15,745 nucleotides of DNA from UBA1444 sp964601085 (GCA_964601085.1 CAZRLN010000063.1:1-15745), one strand, 5' to 3'. Positions 7,860-15,225 are shown, numbered from the stretch's first letter. Notes: generated by a model not told the origin, from the sequence alone. Numbers and translations are program-made.

Positions 7860-10800
7860 CTACTCGATGTTATCGTCGTCCGAACCCGGATCATCAAAAT
7901 CCAAATCCTCTGCTTCATCGAGCAGTTCGCGTACATTGAGCTTTTTCTCTTTTGCTGCCTTGACTTTCTTGACACTCTTGCGGGATCGGGATTCTGCTTC
8001 CTCTTCCACTTTGGGAACCGGCAGAATCTCGATTTCCGACATGCCCATCAGTTCTTCTTCCTCAGACGTTTCTTCCTCGTCGAGGAAGTCGGCCACGGCG
8101 TCAACATCCGCCGTTTCCGGCTGATCCGCAAACCGGGAGGGCTTGCGTTCCCGCGGCATCGGTTGGTACCGTGATTCGCCGGCAAGCGGCAAATCCAGCT
8201 CTTTTGCCGTCTCATGCACATCTTCGTCTGTATCCTTGATCTGGATCGCTTTGCCGTCTTCCGAGCGCACTTCCACATCCAAACCGATACTCTGCAATTC
8301 CTTCATGAGAACCTTGAAGGATTCCGGAATGCCCGGCTCTGGAATATTTTCGCCTTTGACGATCGCTTCGTACGTTTTCACACGACCGACAATATCGTCC
8401 GACTTGACCGTCAACAGCTCCTGCAGCGTATAAGCAGATCCATAGGCCTCCAGCGCCCAGACTTCCATTTCGCCGAAGCGTTGTCCGCCGAATTGCGCCT
8501 TGCCGCCAAGCGGCTGCTGGGTAACCAGGGAGTATGGACCCGTGGAACGGGCATGGATCTTGTCGTCGACCAGATGATGCAGTTTTAACATATAAACGTA
8601 GCCGACGGTGACAGGGTTATCAAATTGGCGACCAGTCCGACCGTCACGCAGGATCGTCTTGCCATCTTCCGGCAACTGAGCCAATTTTAACGTCCGGATG
8701 ACTTCTTCTTCCGTCGCGCCGTCAAAAACCGGCGTTGCAATATGGATGCCGCAATCGCCAAAGGAGTTCGGCCAAATATGCGATCCGCGTTCCATTTCTT
8801 TGGCTTTTTCCACGCCGTCCGGTTTGGGAAGATTCCACCGGTCCAGGTCATAGCCTGCGTCCTTGAGACGTGTCGTAATATTGGGATCCTTATGGGCAAT
8901 TTGTAGCCCTAGCGCCGAAACAGCCCACCCCAAATGGGTTTCGAGCACCTGCCCGATATTCATACGAGAAGGAACACCCAGCGGATTCAACACAATCTGC
9001 ACCGGCGTTCCGTCGGGCAAGAAGGGCATGTCTTCCTCGGCCATAATCCGTGAAACGACCCCTTTGTTGCCGTGACGGCCGGCCATTTTGTCCCCTTCGG
9101 AAATTTTTCGTTTTTGCGCGATGTAAACCCGAACCAGTTGATTGACGCCCGGCATCAGTTCATCGCCATTTTCACGGGTAAACACTTTCACATCCACAAT
9201 TTTGCCGGATTCACCGTGCGGCACGCGGAGTGACGTATCGCGCACTTCCCGCGCCTTCTCGCCAAAAATCGCTCGCAGCAGGCGTTCCTCAGCCGTCAGC
9301 TCCGTTTCACCCTTCGGCGTGACTTTGCCGACCAAGATATCGCCGGGACGTACTTCGGCGCCGATGCGGATAATTCCGCGATCGTCCAGATCACCCAGCG
9401 CTTCTTCGGCCACATTGGGAATATCCCGGGTAATTTCTTCCGGTCCCAATTTGGTGTCCCGGGAATCGCACTCGTACTCCTCGACATGAATGGAGGTAAA
9501 GACGTCTTCCTTCACGATTTTTTCGCTCAACAGAATCGCGTCTTCATAGTTGTAGCCTTCCCAAGGCATGAACGCAACCAAAATATTGCGTCCCAATGCC
9601 AATTCGCCGCCATCGGTGGAAGGTCCATCGGCCAGGACTTGTCCTTTTTCGATGATCTCTCCTTTATACACCAGTGGACGTTGGTTGATGCAAGTTCCCT
9701 GGTTGGAACGCAGATATTTCAGCAATTTGTATTTATCGACACCCTTGTCGTCTGACCGACGGACAATGATCTCTGTCGCCGTCGCCCGTTCGACAACACC
9801 GGCATTCTTGGACAGGACTACGACGCCGGAGTCACGGGCCGCCTTCGATTCCATACCGGTGCCGACCAAAGGCGCTTTGGGCCGCAGCAAGGGAACCGCC
9901 TGGCGTTGCATGTTGGCGCCCATCAGCGCGCGGTTCGCGTCGTCGTTTTCCAGGAACGGAATCATGGCCGTAGCAATCGATACAACCTGTTTCGGCGACA
10001 CGTCCATGTAATCGACTTCCGGCGCCGGCACTTCCAGAATCAGGTCCCGATAACGGACACTGACCTGCTCATCAACAAACCAACCGTTCTTATTCAATTT
10101 TTCGTTGGCTTGCGCAATGACGTACTCATCTTCTTCGTCGGCAGTCAGATAATGCACATCTTCAGTAACCTTCAGATTCTTTTTGTCCACCTTGCGATAC
10201 GGCGTTTCAATGAATCCGAACTGGTTGACACGGGCAAAAGTGGACAGCGAGCCGATCAGGCCGATGTTTGGACCTTCCGGGGTTTCAATCGGGCACATAC
10301 GGCCATAGTGGGAGTGATGGACGTCCCGGACTTCGAATCCGGCCCGTTCACGGCTCAAGCCACCAGGTCCCAAAGCGCTGAGACGCCGTTTATGCGTCAG
10401 TTCAGCCAATGGGTTGGTCTGGTCCATAAACTGTGACAACTGGCTTGACCCAAAAAACTCTTTGATTGCCGCCACAACCGGTCGAATGTTGATCAAAGCC
10501 TGTGGCGTAATCACATCCACATCCTGAATTGTCATCCGCTCCCGAACCACACGTTCCATACGGGCCAGGCCAATACGGAACTGGTTCTGCAACAGTTCGC
10601 CCACGGAACGCAATCGACGGTTGCCCAAATGGTCGATATCGTCCTTGTTGCCGAAACCCTCCGCCAGATTCAGTAGATAGCCGATAGAAGCAATAATGTC
10701 GGCTTTCGTCACCGTCCGGTGGCTAAAATCCGCAGGCGTGGGGGTGCAAAGCAATTTCTCCGGGTTAGTGTCTTCGTGAAGACGGGCGTAGACTTCAACC

Positions 10801-11816
10801 AACCCTTCGCCGACCGCCTCTTCACTGAACACGCCGCTCTTGTCGATAACATTGAGAATTTCATCATCGACACGAACTGGATTGCCATGCTCGTCACGAC
10901 AGGCCACCACAATTTCGCCGGTGGTTTTATCCACGATATTCTGTTCCAGATAAACTCCCTGCAACCGACGACGCCAGCCAAGCTTCTTCGTCAGTTTGTA
11001 ACGACCGACCGTCGCCAGATCATACCGTTTGGAATCAAAGAACAACGATTCCACCAACTGGGCGGCGTTCTCAATCGTCGCCGGCTCGCCCGGACGCAAC
11101 CGCTTGTAAATCTCGAGCAGAGCCGTGTCACGATCCGTCGAATCGTCCTTGCCCGCTTCCAACGTGGCCCGAATGCGCAGATTATCGTCAAATACCGATA
11201 AAATCGTCTCGTTGGCTTCCCAGCCCAAAGCACGAATTAAGACAGTCACCGGCAATTTGCGTGTCCGGTCGACCCGAACCGAAACCACGTCATTGGAGTC
11301 CGTCTCCAATTCAAGCCAGGCGCCCCTGTTTGGAATGACCGTGGCAAAATAAAGTTCCTTGCCATTGGCGTCCATCGCGACATCGTAGTAAACGCCGGGC
11401 GAGCGAACCAACTGGCTAACAATGACCCGTTCGGCGCCATTAATAATAAATGTGCCGTTATCGGTCATCAGGGGGAAATCGCCCATGAAAACGTTCTGTT
11501 CCTTGATCTCCCCTGTTTCACGGTTTACCAGGCGCACTTTGACATTCAAAGGCGCCGCATACGTAACGTCCCGTTCCTTGCACTCTTCCACATCGTACTT
11601 CGATTCGCCCAGACGGAAATCCTCAAAAGACAACACCAAATTACCGGTAAAATCTTGTATGGGCGAAATATCCCGGAAAATCTCGGTCAATCCCGTCTGA
11701 AGAAACCATTGGTAAGACTTCTTCTGAATCTCGATCAGATTGGGCATGTCCAGAACTTCGTCGATTTTTGCGTAACTATAGCGCGTCCTTTTTCCTACCT
11801 CTATGGGATTGAACAT
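7860..11816 (-). CDS. rpoB: RNA polymerase subunit beta, 1318 aa, with a long charged C-terminal tail
   Basis: Beta forms the other half of the polymerase cleft and the rifampicin pocket. The N-terminus MFNPIEVGKRTRYSYAKID is typical. The rifampicin region GSSQLSQFMDQTNPLAELTH is at residues 456-475; D465, H475 and S480 match the wild-type E. coli D516, H526 and S531, so it looks rifampicin-sensitive. The active-site lysines in SEGDKMAGRHGNKG are K910 and K918. The conserved protein ends near residue 1200. Residues about 1204-1318 are an extra tail: acidic (DFLDEEETSEEEE), then basic (SRSRKSVKKVKAAKEKK), then acidic again (DLDFDDPGSDDD). The Bacillus protein is about 1193 residues. The ATG has GGAGGT 10 nt upstream. 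It has its own promoters and an attenuator (11862-11986) and is cotranscribed with rpoC. Confidence 0.97.
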   Translation of the reverse strand: MFNPIEVGKRTRYSYAKIDEVLDMPNLIEIQKKSYQWFLQTGLTEIFRDISPIQDFTGNLVLSFEDFRLGESKYDVEECKERDVTYAAPLNVKVRLVNRETGEIKEQNVFMGDFPLMTDNGTFIINGAERVIVSQLVRSPGVYYDVAMDANGKELYFATVIPNRGAWLELETDSNDVVSVRVDRTRKLPVTVLIRALGWEANETILSVFDDNLRIRATLEAGKDDSTDRDTALLEIYKRLRPGEPATIENAAQLVESLFFDSKRYDLATVGRYKLTKKLGWRRRLQGVYLEQNIVDKTTGEIVVACRDEHGNPVRVDDEILNVIDKSGVFSEEAVGEGLVEVYARLHEDTNPEKLLCTPTPADFSHRTVTKADIIASIGYLLNLAEGFGNKDDIDHLGNRRLRSVGELLQNQFRIGLARMERVVRERMTIQDVDVITPQALINIRPVVAAIKEFFGSSQLSQFMDQTNPLAELTHKRRLSALGPGGLSRERAGFEVRDVHHSHYGRMCPIETPEGPNIGLIGSLSTFARVNQFGFIETPYRKVDKKNLKVTEDVHYLTADEEDEYVIAQANEKLNKNGWFVDEQVSVRYRDLILEVPAPEVDYMDVSPKQVVSIATAMIPFLENDDANRALMGANMQRQAVPLLRPKAPLVGTGMESKAARDSGVVVLSKNAGVVERATATEIIVRRSDDKGVDKYKLLKYLRSNQGTCINQRPLVYKGEIIEKGQVLADGPSTDGGELALGRNILVAFMPWEGYNYEDAILLSEKIVKEDVFTSIHVEEYECDSRDTKLGPEEITRDIPNVAEEALGDLDDRGIIRIGAEVRPGDILVGKVTPKGETELTAEERLLRAIFGEKAREVRDTSLRVPHGESGKIVDVKVFTRENGDELMPGVNQLVRVYIAQKRKISEGDKMAGRHGNKGVVSRIMAEEDMPFLPDGTPVQIVLNPLGVPSRMNIGQVLETHLGWAVSALGLQIAHKDPNITTRLKDAGYDLDRWNLPKPDGVEKAKEMERGSHIWPNSFGDCGIHIATPVFDGATEEEVIRTLKLAQLPEDGKTILRDGRTGRQFDNPVTVGYVYMLKLHHLVDDKIHARSTGPYSLVTQQPLGGKAQFGGQRFGEMEVWALEAYGSAYTLQELLTVKSDDIVGRVKTYEAIVKGENIPEPGIPESFKVLMKELQSIGLDVEVRSEDGKAIQIKDTDEDVHETAKELDLPLAGESRYQPMPRERKPSRFADQPETADVDAVADFLDEEETSEEEELMGMSEIEILPVPKVEEEAESRSRKSVKKVKAAKEKKLNVRELLDEAEDLDFDDPGSDDDNIE

Positions 11817-11861
11817 TCAGACACCCACCTCCACTGTTGAACAGAATCGTATTCTTAAAGC

Positions 11862-11902
11862 AAAAACAAGCAAGGCTCTCCAGTTTAAGGAAGACCTTGC
11901 TT
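11862..11902 (-). terminator. Intrinsic terminator/attenuator in the rpoB leader
   Basis: Read on the minus strand, AAGCAAGG and CCTTGCTT form an 8-bp stem, partly extended inward, directly followed by GTTTTTG. It lies about 40 nt after the predicted transcription start and about 50 nt before the rpoB ATG, so transcripts must read through it to reach rpoB. I see no obvious T-box, L10-type or other known antiterminator. Confidence 0.65.
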
Positions 11903-11949
11903 TTGCATCACGGAAAGTGTTTTTCATCCCCTCAAAAGATAATTACCGC

Positions 11950-11986
11950 ATTTTAGGATGATATCACACATATGTCAATTTGTCAA
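11950..11986 (-). promoter_or_regulatory. Two overlapping sigma-A-type promoters for rpoBC
   Basis: On the minus strand, promoter 1 is TTGACA (11981-11986), 17-nt spacer, TATCAT (11958-11963). Promoter 2 is TTGACA (11973-11978), 17-nt spacer, TAAAAT (11950-11955). They are offset by 8 nt, both have perfect -35 boxes and the ideal spacing. They lie between the rplL 3' hairpin and the rpoB attenuator. Predicted from sequence alone. Confidence 0.78.
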
Positions 11987-12006
11987 CACGAAGAGGACGG
12001 TAAATG

Positions 12007-12034
12007 TTGATGGGCGCACGAGTGCGCCCATCAA
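12007..12034 (-). terminator. Strong hairpin after rplL, probable terminator or attenuator
   Basis: A perfect 12-bp stem (TTGATGGGCGCA with TGCGCCCATCAA) and a 4-nt loop, starting 9 nt after the rplL stop codon. The tract that follows on the minus strand (CATTTACC) is only weakly T-rich, so termination may be partial, or the hairpin may serve mainly as an RNA stability or processing element between rplL and rpoB. Confidence 0.6.
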
Positions 12035-12043
12035 TCGCGTCAC

Positions 12044-12415
12044 TTATTTTACTTCGACAGTAGCGCCGGCTTCCACCAATTTTGCTTTGACGGCATCCGC
12101 ATCGGCCTTGGATACTTTTTCTTTCACCGGTTTGGGAGCGCCATCAACCAGGTCTTTGGCTTCCTTGAGGCCTAGACCGGTCAGTTCGCGGACCACTTTG
12201 ATCACGTTGATTTTCGCAGCGCCGGCAGCCGTCAGGATCACGTCAAACTCGGTCTGCTCTTCAGCAACCGGAGCCGCAGCGGCGGCGGGAGCTGCCGCGA
12301 CAGCCACAGGGGCCGCAGCGGACACACCGAATTTTTCTTCCAGGGCTTTTACCAGTTCGGAGAGTTCCAGGACCGTCATTTGCTCAATGGCTTCCATGAT
12401 TTGTTCTTTATTCAT
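12044..12415 (-). CDS. rplL: 50S ribosomal protein L7/L12, 123 aa
   Basis: L7/L12 forms the flexible stalk dimers that recruit translational GTPases such as EF-G and EF-Tu. The N-terminal dimerisation domain (about residues 1-30) is followed by an Ala/Pro-rich hinge at about 33-50 and the globular C-terminal domain with EFDVILTAAGAAKINVIKVV and GLGLKEAKDLVDGAPKPVKE, which contains the factor-binding helices. Length equals that of the Bacillus protein. GGAGG lies 8 nt before the ATG. It follows rplJ by 35 nt, as expected for the L10-L12 stalk pair. No methyltransferase gene (ybxB type) separates it from rpoB, unlike B. subtilis. Confidence 0.97.
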   Translation of the reverse strand: MNKEQIMEAIEQMTVLELSELVKALEEKFGVSAAAPVAVAAAPAAAAAPVAEEQTEFDVILTAAGAAKINVIKVVRELTGLGLKEAKDLVDGAPKPVKEKVSKADADAVKAKLVEAGATVEVK

Positions 12416-12450
12416 GATTCATTCCTCCAAATTTTAATAATATTTGTATA

Positions 12451-12975
12451 TTACGCGGATTCTTTTTGTTGGCGCACCGCATCCAACGTATAGACAAGAT
12501 TGCGGATGCTTCCCTGCAAAACATTGACCAAGCCAGTGATGGGCGACTGCATGCTGCCCAGCATTTTGGCGATCAAGACTTCGCGCGCCGGCAGGTTGGC
12601 CAGAGCCTTCACGCCGTCTGCATCGATCACTTTTCCTTCGACCAGTCCGCCTTTGATTTCCATGATGCGGTTTTCTTTAATAAACTCCGCGATCAATTTT
12701 GCGGGCGCTACCGGATCATTTGCCGAAGATACCATTGCCAAAGGGCCCTTGAGGTATTGGTCCAAGCCTTCAATTCCGGCCTCTTTTGCCGCGATGCTGG
12801 CCATATTGTTTTTGATGACCGTGTACTCGATGCCCGCTTCGCGCATTTTCCGGCGAAGTTTCGTATCCTGGGCGACTTTGATCCCCCGGAAATCAGCCAG
12901 CACCACACCCTTTGCATTTTCAATGGTTGCTTTGAAATCCGCGATCATCGCCACTTTTTCCGGACGAATTACCAT
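12451..12975 (-). CDS. rplJ: 50S ribosomal protein L10, 174 aa
   Basis: L10 anchors the L7/L12 stalk to the GTPase centre of 23S rRNA and represses its own operon by binding the mRNA leader. The start is the ATG at 12973-12975 (MVIRPEKVAMIAD). An upstream in-frame ATG at 12994-12996 would make the ribosome binding site AAGGAGGTGG part of the coding sequence, so it is rejected; from the chosen ATG that site is 10 nt away. Conserved blocks are ENAKGVVLADFRGIKVAQ (about 20-37), LRRKMREAGIEYTVIKNN and the C-terminal helix that binds L12 dimers. It follows the L10 leader and terminator and precedes rplL. Confidence 0.96.
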   Translation of the reverse strand: MVIRPEKVAMIADFKATIENAKGVVLADFRGIKVAQDTKLRRKMREAGIEYTVIKNNMASIAAKEAGIEGLDQYLKGPLAMVSSANDPVAPAKLIAEFIKENRIMEIKGGLVEGKVIDADGVKALANLPAREVLIAKMLGSMQSPITGLVNVLQGSIRNLVYTLDAVRQQKESA

Positions 12976-13004
12976 ATAGAGTCCACCTCCTTCCATATTA
13001 GTTC

Positions 13005-13046
13005 AAAACAAAAACGGTCTCCGGACACCAGCCGCCAGAGACCGTT
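13005..13046 (-). terminator. Attenuator terminator of the L10 leader
   Basis: On the minus strand a 12-bp stem (13013-13024 with 13035-13046, one G-T wobble) encloses a 10-nt loop and is followed by TTTTTGTTTTG. It lies 30-70 nt before the rplJ start, where L10 binding upstream would be expected to favour termination. Confidence 0.88.
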
Positions 13047-13071
13047 CATGAACACGATACTCATGAAACGT

Positions 13072-13144
13072 CAATCTCCAACCTCGGCGGGCGCATCCTG
13101 TCGATGCTTATGCCATTCTGGCACCTGCTGTCTACAGTCCGGAT
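13072..13144 (-). ncRNA. L10 (rplJ) autoregulatory leader RNA
   Basis: The gap between rplA and rplJ carries the recognisable L10-leader core on the minus strand: GACTGTAGACAGCAGG, then two small hairpins (TGCCA-gaa-TGGCA at 13111-13123, and GCATC-gacag-GATGC at 13093-13107), then CCGCCGAGGTTGG that closes the junction. This mimics the L10/L12 binding region of 23S rRNA. With the terminator downstream it should act as L10 feedback control of rplJ-rplL. Identification is by memory of the leader motif; a covariance-model search against the Rfam L10_leader family would confirm it. Confidence 0.85.
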
Positions 13145-13174
13145 ATGAAGTTATATTTCGGCAATAGCCTGAAA

Positions 13175-13882
13175 CTACGCTTCTTTCTTGCCGCCCAGCT
13201 TAAGAACGTTCACCGTTACTCCAGGCCCCATGGTGGAACTAAGGGTAATGTGACGAACATACTGTCCTTTGGCAACCGCCGGTTTTGCTTTGACCAGCGT
13301 TTCGATCAGGGTGAAATAGTTCTGGATCAGTTTTTCCGTTTCGAACGAAACGCGGCCCAGCGGGGCATGGATATTGCCGGCTTTATCGGTGCGATACTCG
13401 ATTTTACCAGCTTTGATTTCGTTCAACGCCCGGGTGACGTCCATCGTGACCGTGCCAACTTTGGGGTTCGGCATCAAGCCTTTAGGACCGAGGATTTTGC
13501 CGAGCCGGCCCACTGTACCCATCATGTCAGGAGTTGCAACCGCAACGTCAAAGTCCGTCCAACCGCCCTGAATTTTTTCCACCATGTCTTCGGCGCCGAC
13601 AAAATCAGCCCCGGCAGCTTCCGCTTCCTTGGCCTTCTCGCCTTTGGCGAACACAAGGACGCGCTTGCTTTTACCGGTGCCATGCGGCAACACGACTGCG
13701 CCACGAACCTGTTGATCCGCATGTTTCGGATCAACGCCCAATTTCACGGCAACTTCAAGTGTTGCATCAAATTTGGCCGCAGGCATCTTTTGAATCAGCG
13801 CAATCGCTTCTTCGGGATCATACACCTTGCCTTGCTCGATGAGCTTGGCGGATTCCTGATATTTCTTGCCGTGCTTAGGCAT
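13175..13882 (-). CDS. rplA: 50S ribosomal protein L1, 235 aa
   Basis: L1 forms the mobile stalk at the E site that helps release deacylated tRNA, and represses its own synthesis by binding mRNA. The protein begins MPKHGKKYQESAKLIEQGKV and holds the family blocks RGAVVLPHGTGKSKRVLVFA, GRLGKILGPKGLMPNPKVGT and the C-terminal TLSSTMGPGVTVNV. An AGGAGG lies 8 nt before the ATG. It follows rplK by 61 nt; an L1-like hairpin sits in that gap (13905-13932), and a clearer one precedes rplK. Normal length. Confidence 0.97.
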   Translation of the reverse strand: MPKHGKKYQESAKLIEQGKVYDPEEAIALIQKMPAAKFDATLEVAVKLGVDPKHADQQVRGAVVLPHGTGKSKRVLVFAKGEKAKEAEAAGADFVGAEDMVEKIQGGWTDFDVAVATPDMMGTVGRLGKILGPKGLMPNPKVGTVTMDVTRALNEIKAGKIEYRTDKAGNIHAPLGRVSFETEKLIQNYFTLIETLVKAKPAVAKGQYVRHITLSSTMGPGVTVNVLKLGGKKEA

Positions 13883-13904
13883 AAGCTTTTCCTCCTGCTG
13901 ATAA

Positions 13905-13932
13905 TGTGGTTATAACGGGAACCCCTCCCACA
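13905..13932 (-). promoter_or_regulatory. Candidate second L1-binding hairpin before rplA
   Basis: The minus strand reads TGTGGGAGGGG, a tight turn, then CCCGTTATAACCACA. TGTGG pairs with CCACA and an inner GGG with CCC, leaving an asymmetric internal loop like that of the L1 site. It keeps the GTGGGAG...ATAaCCAC frame of the 23S L1 site, but the second strand has ATAACCAC instead of GATACCAC, so this is weaker than the copy before rplK. Confidence 0.45.
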
Positions 13933-13943
13933 GAAGACGCCGA

Positions 13944-14369
13944 CTAATCGACAATATCGATTCCCATGCTGCGCGCAGTGCCTTCAACCATACGCATTGC
14001 AGCTTCAACATTGGCAGCATTCAGGTCGGGCATCTTGGACTCAGCGATCTCGCGAACCTTATCGCGGGACACTTTGGCCACTTTTTTCTTGTTGGGCTCA
14101 CCGGATGCGGTCTCAATACCGGCGGCTTTCTTCAACAGAACCGCGGCGGGCGGAGTCTTCGTGATAAAAGTGAAAGAGCGATCTTCAAAAACAGTAATCT
14201 CGACAGGAATAATCAAGCCGACCTGTTTTGCAGTTCTTTCATTAAAATCTTTGACGAACGCCATGATATTGACACCAGCCTGTCCCAGAGCCGGACCTAC
14301 CGGAGGCGCCGGTGTAGCCTTGCCCGCAGGAACCTGCAGTTTGACAACTTTAACGATTTTTCTTGCCAT
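13944..14369 (-). CDS. rplK: 50S ribosomal protein L11, 141 aa
   Basis: L11 binds the GTPase-associated centre of 23S rRNA and is needed for factor function and for stringent-response sensing. The start is the ATG at 14367-14369 (MARKIVKVVKLQVPAGKATP), with AAGGAGG 9 nt upstream; an upstream extension to 14426 would run through the L1-binding hairpin and the ribosome binding site. The N-terminal proline-rich segment APPVGPALGQAGVNIMAF, the middle block TPPAAVLLKKAAG and the C-terminal RNA-binding domain ending EGTARSMGI are all present. It follows nusG and is paired with rplA, as usual. Confidence 0.97.
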   Translation of the reverse strand: MARKIVKVVKLQVPAGKATPAPPVGPALGQAGVNIMAFVKDFNERTAKQVGLIIPVEITVFEDRSFTFITKTPPAAVLLKKAAGIETASGEPNKKKVAKVSRDKVREIAESKMPDLNAANVEAAMRMVEGTARSMGIDIVD

Positions 14370-14396
14370 GTGTTCACACCTCCTTATGTGCAAAAT

Positions 14397-14427
14397 GTGG
14401 TATCGCGGGCTGGACAGCCCTCCCACC
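14397..14427 (-). promoter_or_regulatory. L1-binding operator hairpin in the rplK leader (23S rRNA mimic)
   Basis: The minus strand reads GGTGGGAGGGCT, then GTCC, then AGCCCGCGATACCAC. The outer stem is GTGG/CCAC, the inner stem GGGCT/AGCCC, and an asymmetric internal loop lies between GAG-type and GCGATA-type strands. This reproduces the L1 site of 23S rRNA helices 76-78 (GGUGGGAGGCU ... AUACCACC) as I remember it. It lies 28 nt upstream of the rplK start. L1 binding here would repress translation of rplK and, by coupling, rplA. Confidence 0.8.
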
Positions 14428-14445
14428 GATTCCGGTTACGGAATC
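14428..14445 (-). other. Small perfect hairpin next to the L1 operator
   Basis: GATTCCG, loop TAAC, CGGAATC on the minus strand: a 7-bp perfect stem with a 4-nt loop, immediately upstream of the L1-binding hairpin and 14 nt after the nusG stop. No T-run follows, so it is not an intrinsic terminator. It may stack on the L1 site. Confidence 0.55.
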
Positions 14446-14458
14446 TTCAGCAGAACCT

Positions 14459-14989
14459 CTATAATTTCTCCACTTGGGAAAAATCCAACTCAACCGGGGT
14501 TTCACGGCCAAACATATTTACGAGGGCCCTGATTTTCCCCCTATCCATATAAACATCCGTCACTGTCGCCGTCCAATTTTCAAATGCGCCGGCAACAATA
14601 CGAATTACTTCCTGCGGCTTGACGTCGATCTTCTGACGCGGCTCTTCCACGCCCATCGCCCGTAGTATTGGCTTCAGTTCAAGCTGGCTCAGCGGAATCG
14701 CCTTGCTGCCCGACCCAACAAAGCCGGTCACGCCCGGTGTGTTGCGAACGACATACCAAGTTCGGTCGTTCACAATCATTTCCACCAAGACATACCCCGG
14801 GAAAATCTTTTTCTTGGTTACTTTCCGCTTGCCATCTTTAATTTCCACTTCATCTTCCATAGGCACCAGAACTTGAAAAATCTCCGTCTGCATGCCCATA
14901 GACTGAATCTTGCGTTCCAGATTCGCTTTGACCTTATTTTCGTATCCGGAATAGGTATGGATTACGTACCACTGACGTTCTTCTTCCAT
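14459..14989 (-). CDS. nusG: Transcription elongation/antitermination factor NusG, 176 aa
   Basis: NusG binds the RNA polymerase clamp across the cleft to modulate pausing and couples transcription to ribosomes or Rho. The NGN domain covers about residues 6-115 (WYVIHTYSGYENKVKANLER, KKKIFPGYVLVEM, NTPGVTGFVG). The KOW domain is at about 122-176 and ends GRETPVELDFSQVEKL. The KOW motif reads IRIVAGAFENWTATV: the usual GPF is GAF, and the near-invariant glycine after it is Ala141 (GCG codon). The start is the ATG at 14987-14989, 8 nt from AGAGG; a TTG one codon earlier is possible. It follows secE by 11 nt. Confidence 0.96.
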   Translation of the reverse strand: MEEERQWYVIHTYSGYENKVKANLERKIQSMGMQTEIFQVLVPMEDEVEIKDGKRKVTKKKIFPGYVLVEMIVNDRTWYVVRNTPGVTGFVGSGSKAIPLSQLELKPILRAMGVEEPRQKIDVKPQEVIRIVAGAFENWTATVTDVYMDRGKIRALVNMFGRETPVELDFSQVEKL

Positions 14990-15000
14990 CAAACCCGCCT

Positions 15001-15225
15001 CTACCTGGCAAGGATCGCTTTGAGAATTTGCGCAAAAAATCCATCAATAATCCAGATCAACGTTGCAGCGAAAAAAACCGACACCAACACAACTATCGTA
15101 TTGGCCGTCAGTTCTTTTTTGCTGGGCCACGAAATTTTCTTCAGCTCAGATTTTACTTCCCGCAGAAACTTCGTCAGCTTTACCAGCCGACCCCGGCTCT
15201 GCACCGCCATTTCCTGAACCGCCAT
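15001..15225 (-). CDS. secE: Preprotein translocase subunit SecE, 74 aa
   Basis: SecE clamps SecY in the Sec translocon of the cytoplasmic membrane. The short single-spanning Gram-positive form is seen: a basic cytoplasmic segment, the signature KFLREVKSELKKISWPSKKE at about residues 19-38, then one membrane helix (NTIVVLVSVFFAATLIWII, about 42-60). The ATG at 15223-15225 (MAVQEMAV) is chosen, with AGGA 9 nt upstream. A longer in-frame reading to 15306 would run into the tRNA-Trp gene and is not credible. An inner ATG five codons later is a weaker alternative. secE-nusG adjacency is the usual arrangement. Confidence 0.93.
   Translation of the reverse strand: MAVQEMAVQSRGRLVKLTKFLREVKSELKKISWPSKKELTANTIVVLVSVFFAATLIWIIDGFFAQILKAILAR

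Noticed and set aside
10362..10451. Possible rifampicin-resistance mutation in rpoB
   Set aside because: The positions matching E. coli D516, H526 and S531 are D, H and S; the remaining differences (T467, A471, L473, L479) are common natural variants.
12976..12996. Earlier ATG for rplJ adding 7 residues
   Set aside because: The added codons are the ribosome binding site itself (GAAGGAGGTGG); L10 starts at MVIRPEK.
12466..13915. Long plus-strand frames opposite rplJ and rplA (233 and 256 codons)
   Set aside because: Antisense to L10, its leader and L1; no start signals and they cross the L10 leader hairpins.
14370..14426. N-terminal extension of rplK to give 160 residues
   Set aside because: Covers the L1-binding hairpin and the AAGGAGG ribosome binding site; L11 normally begins M-A-K/R-K.
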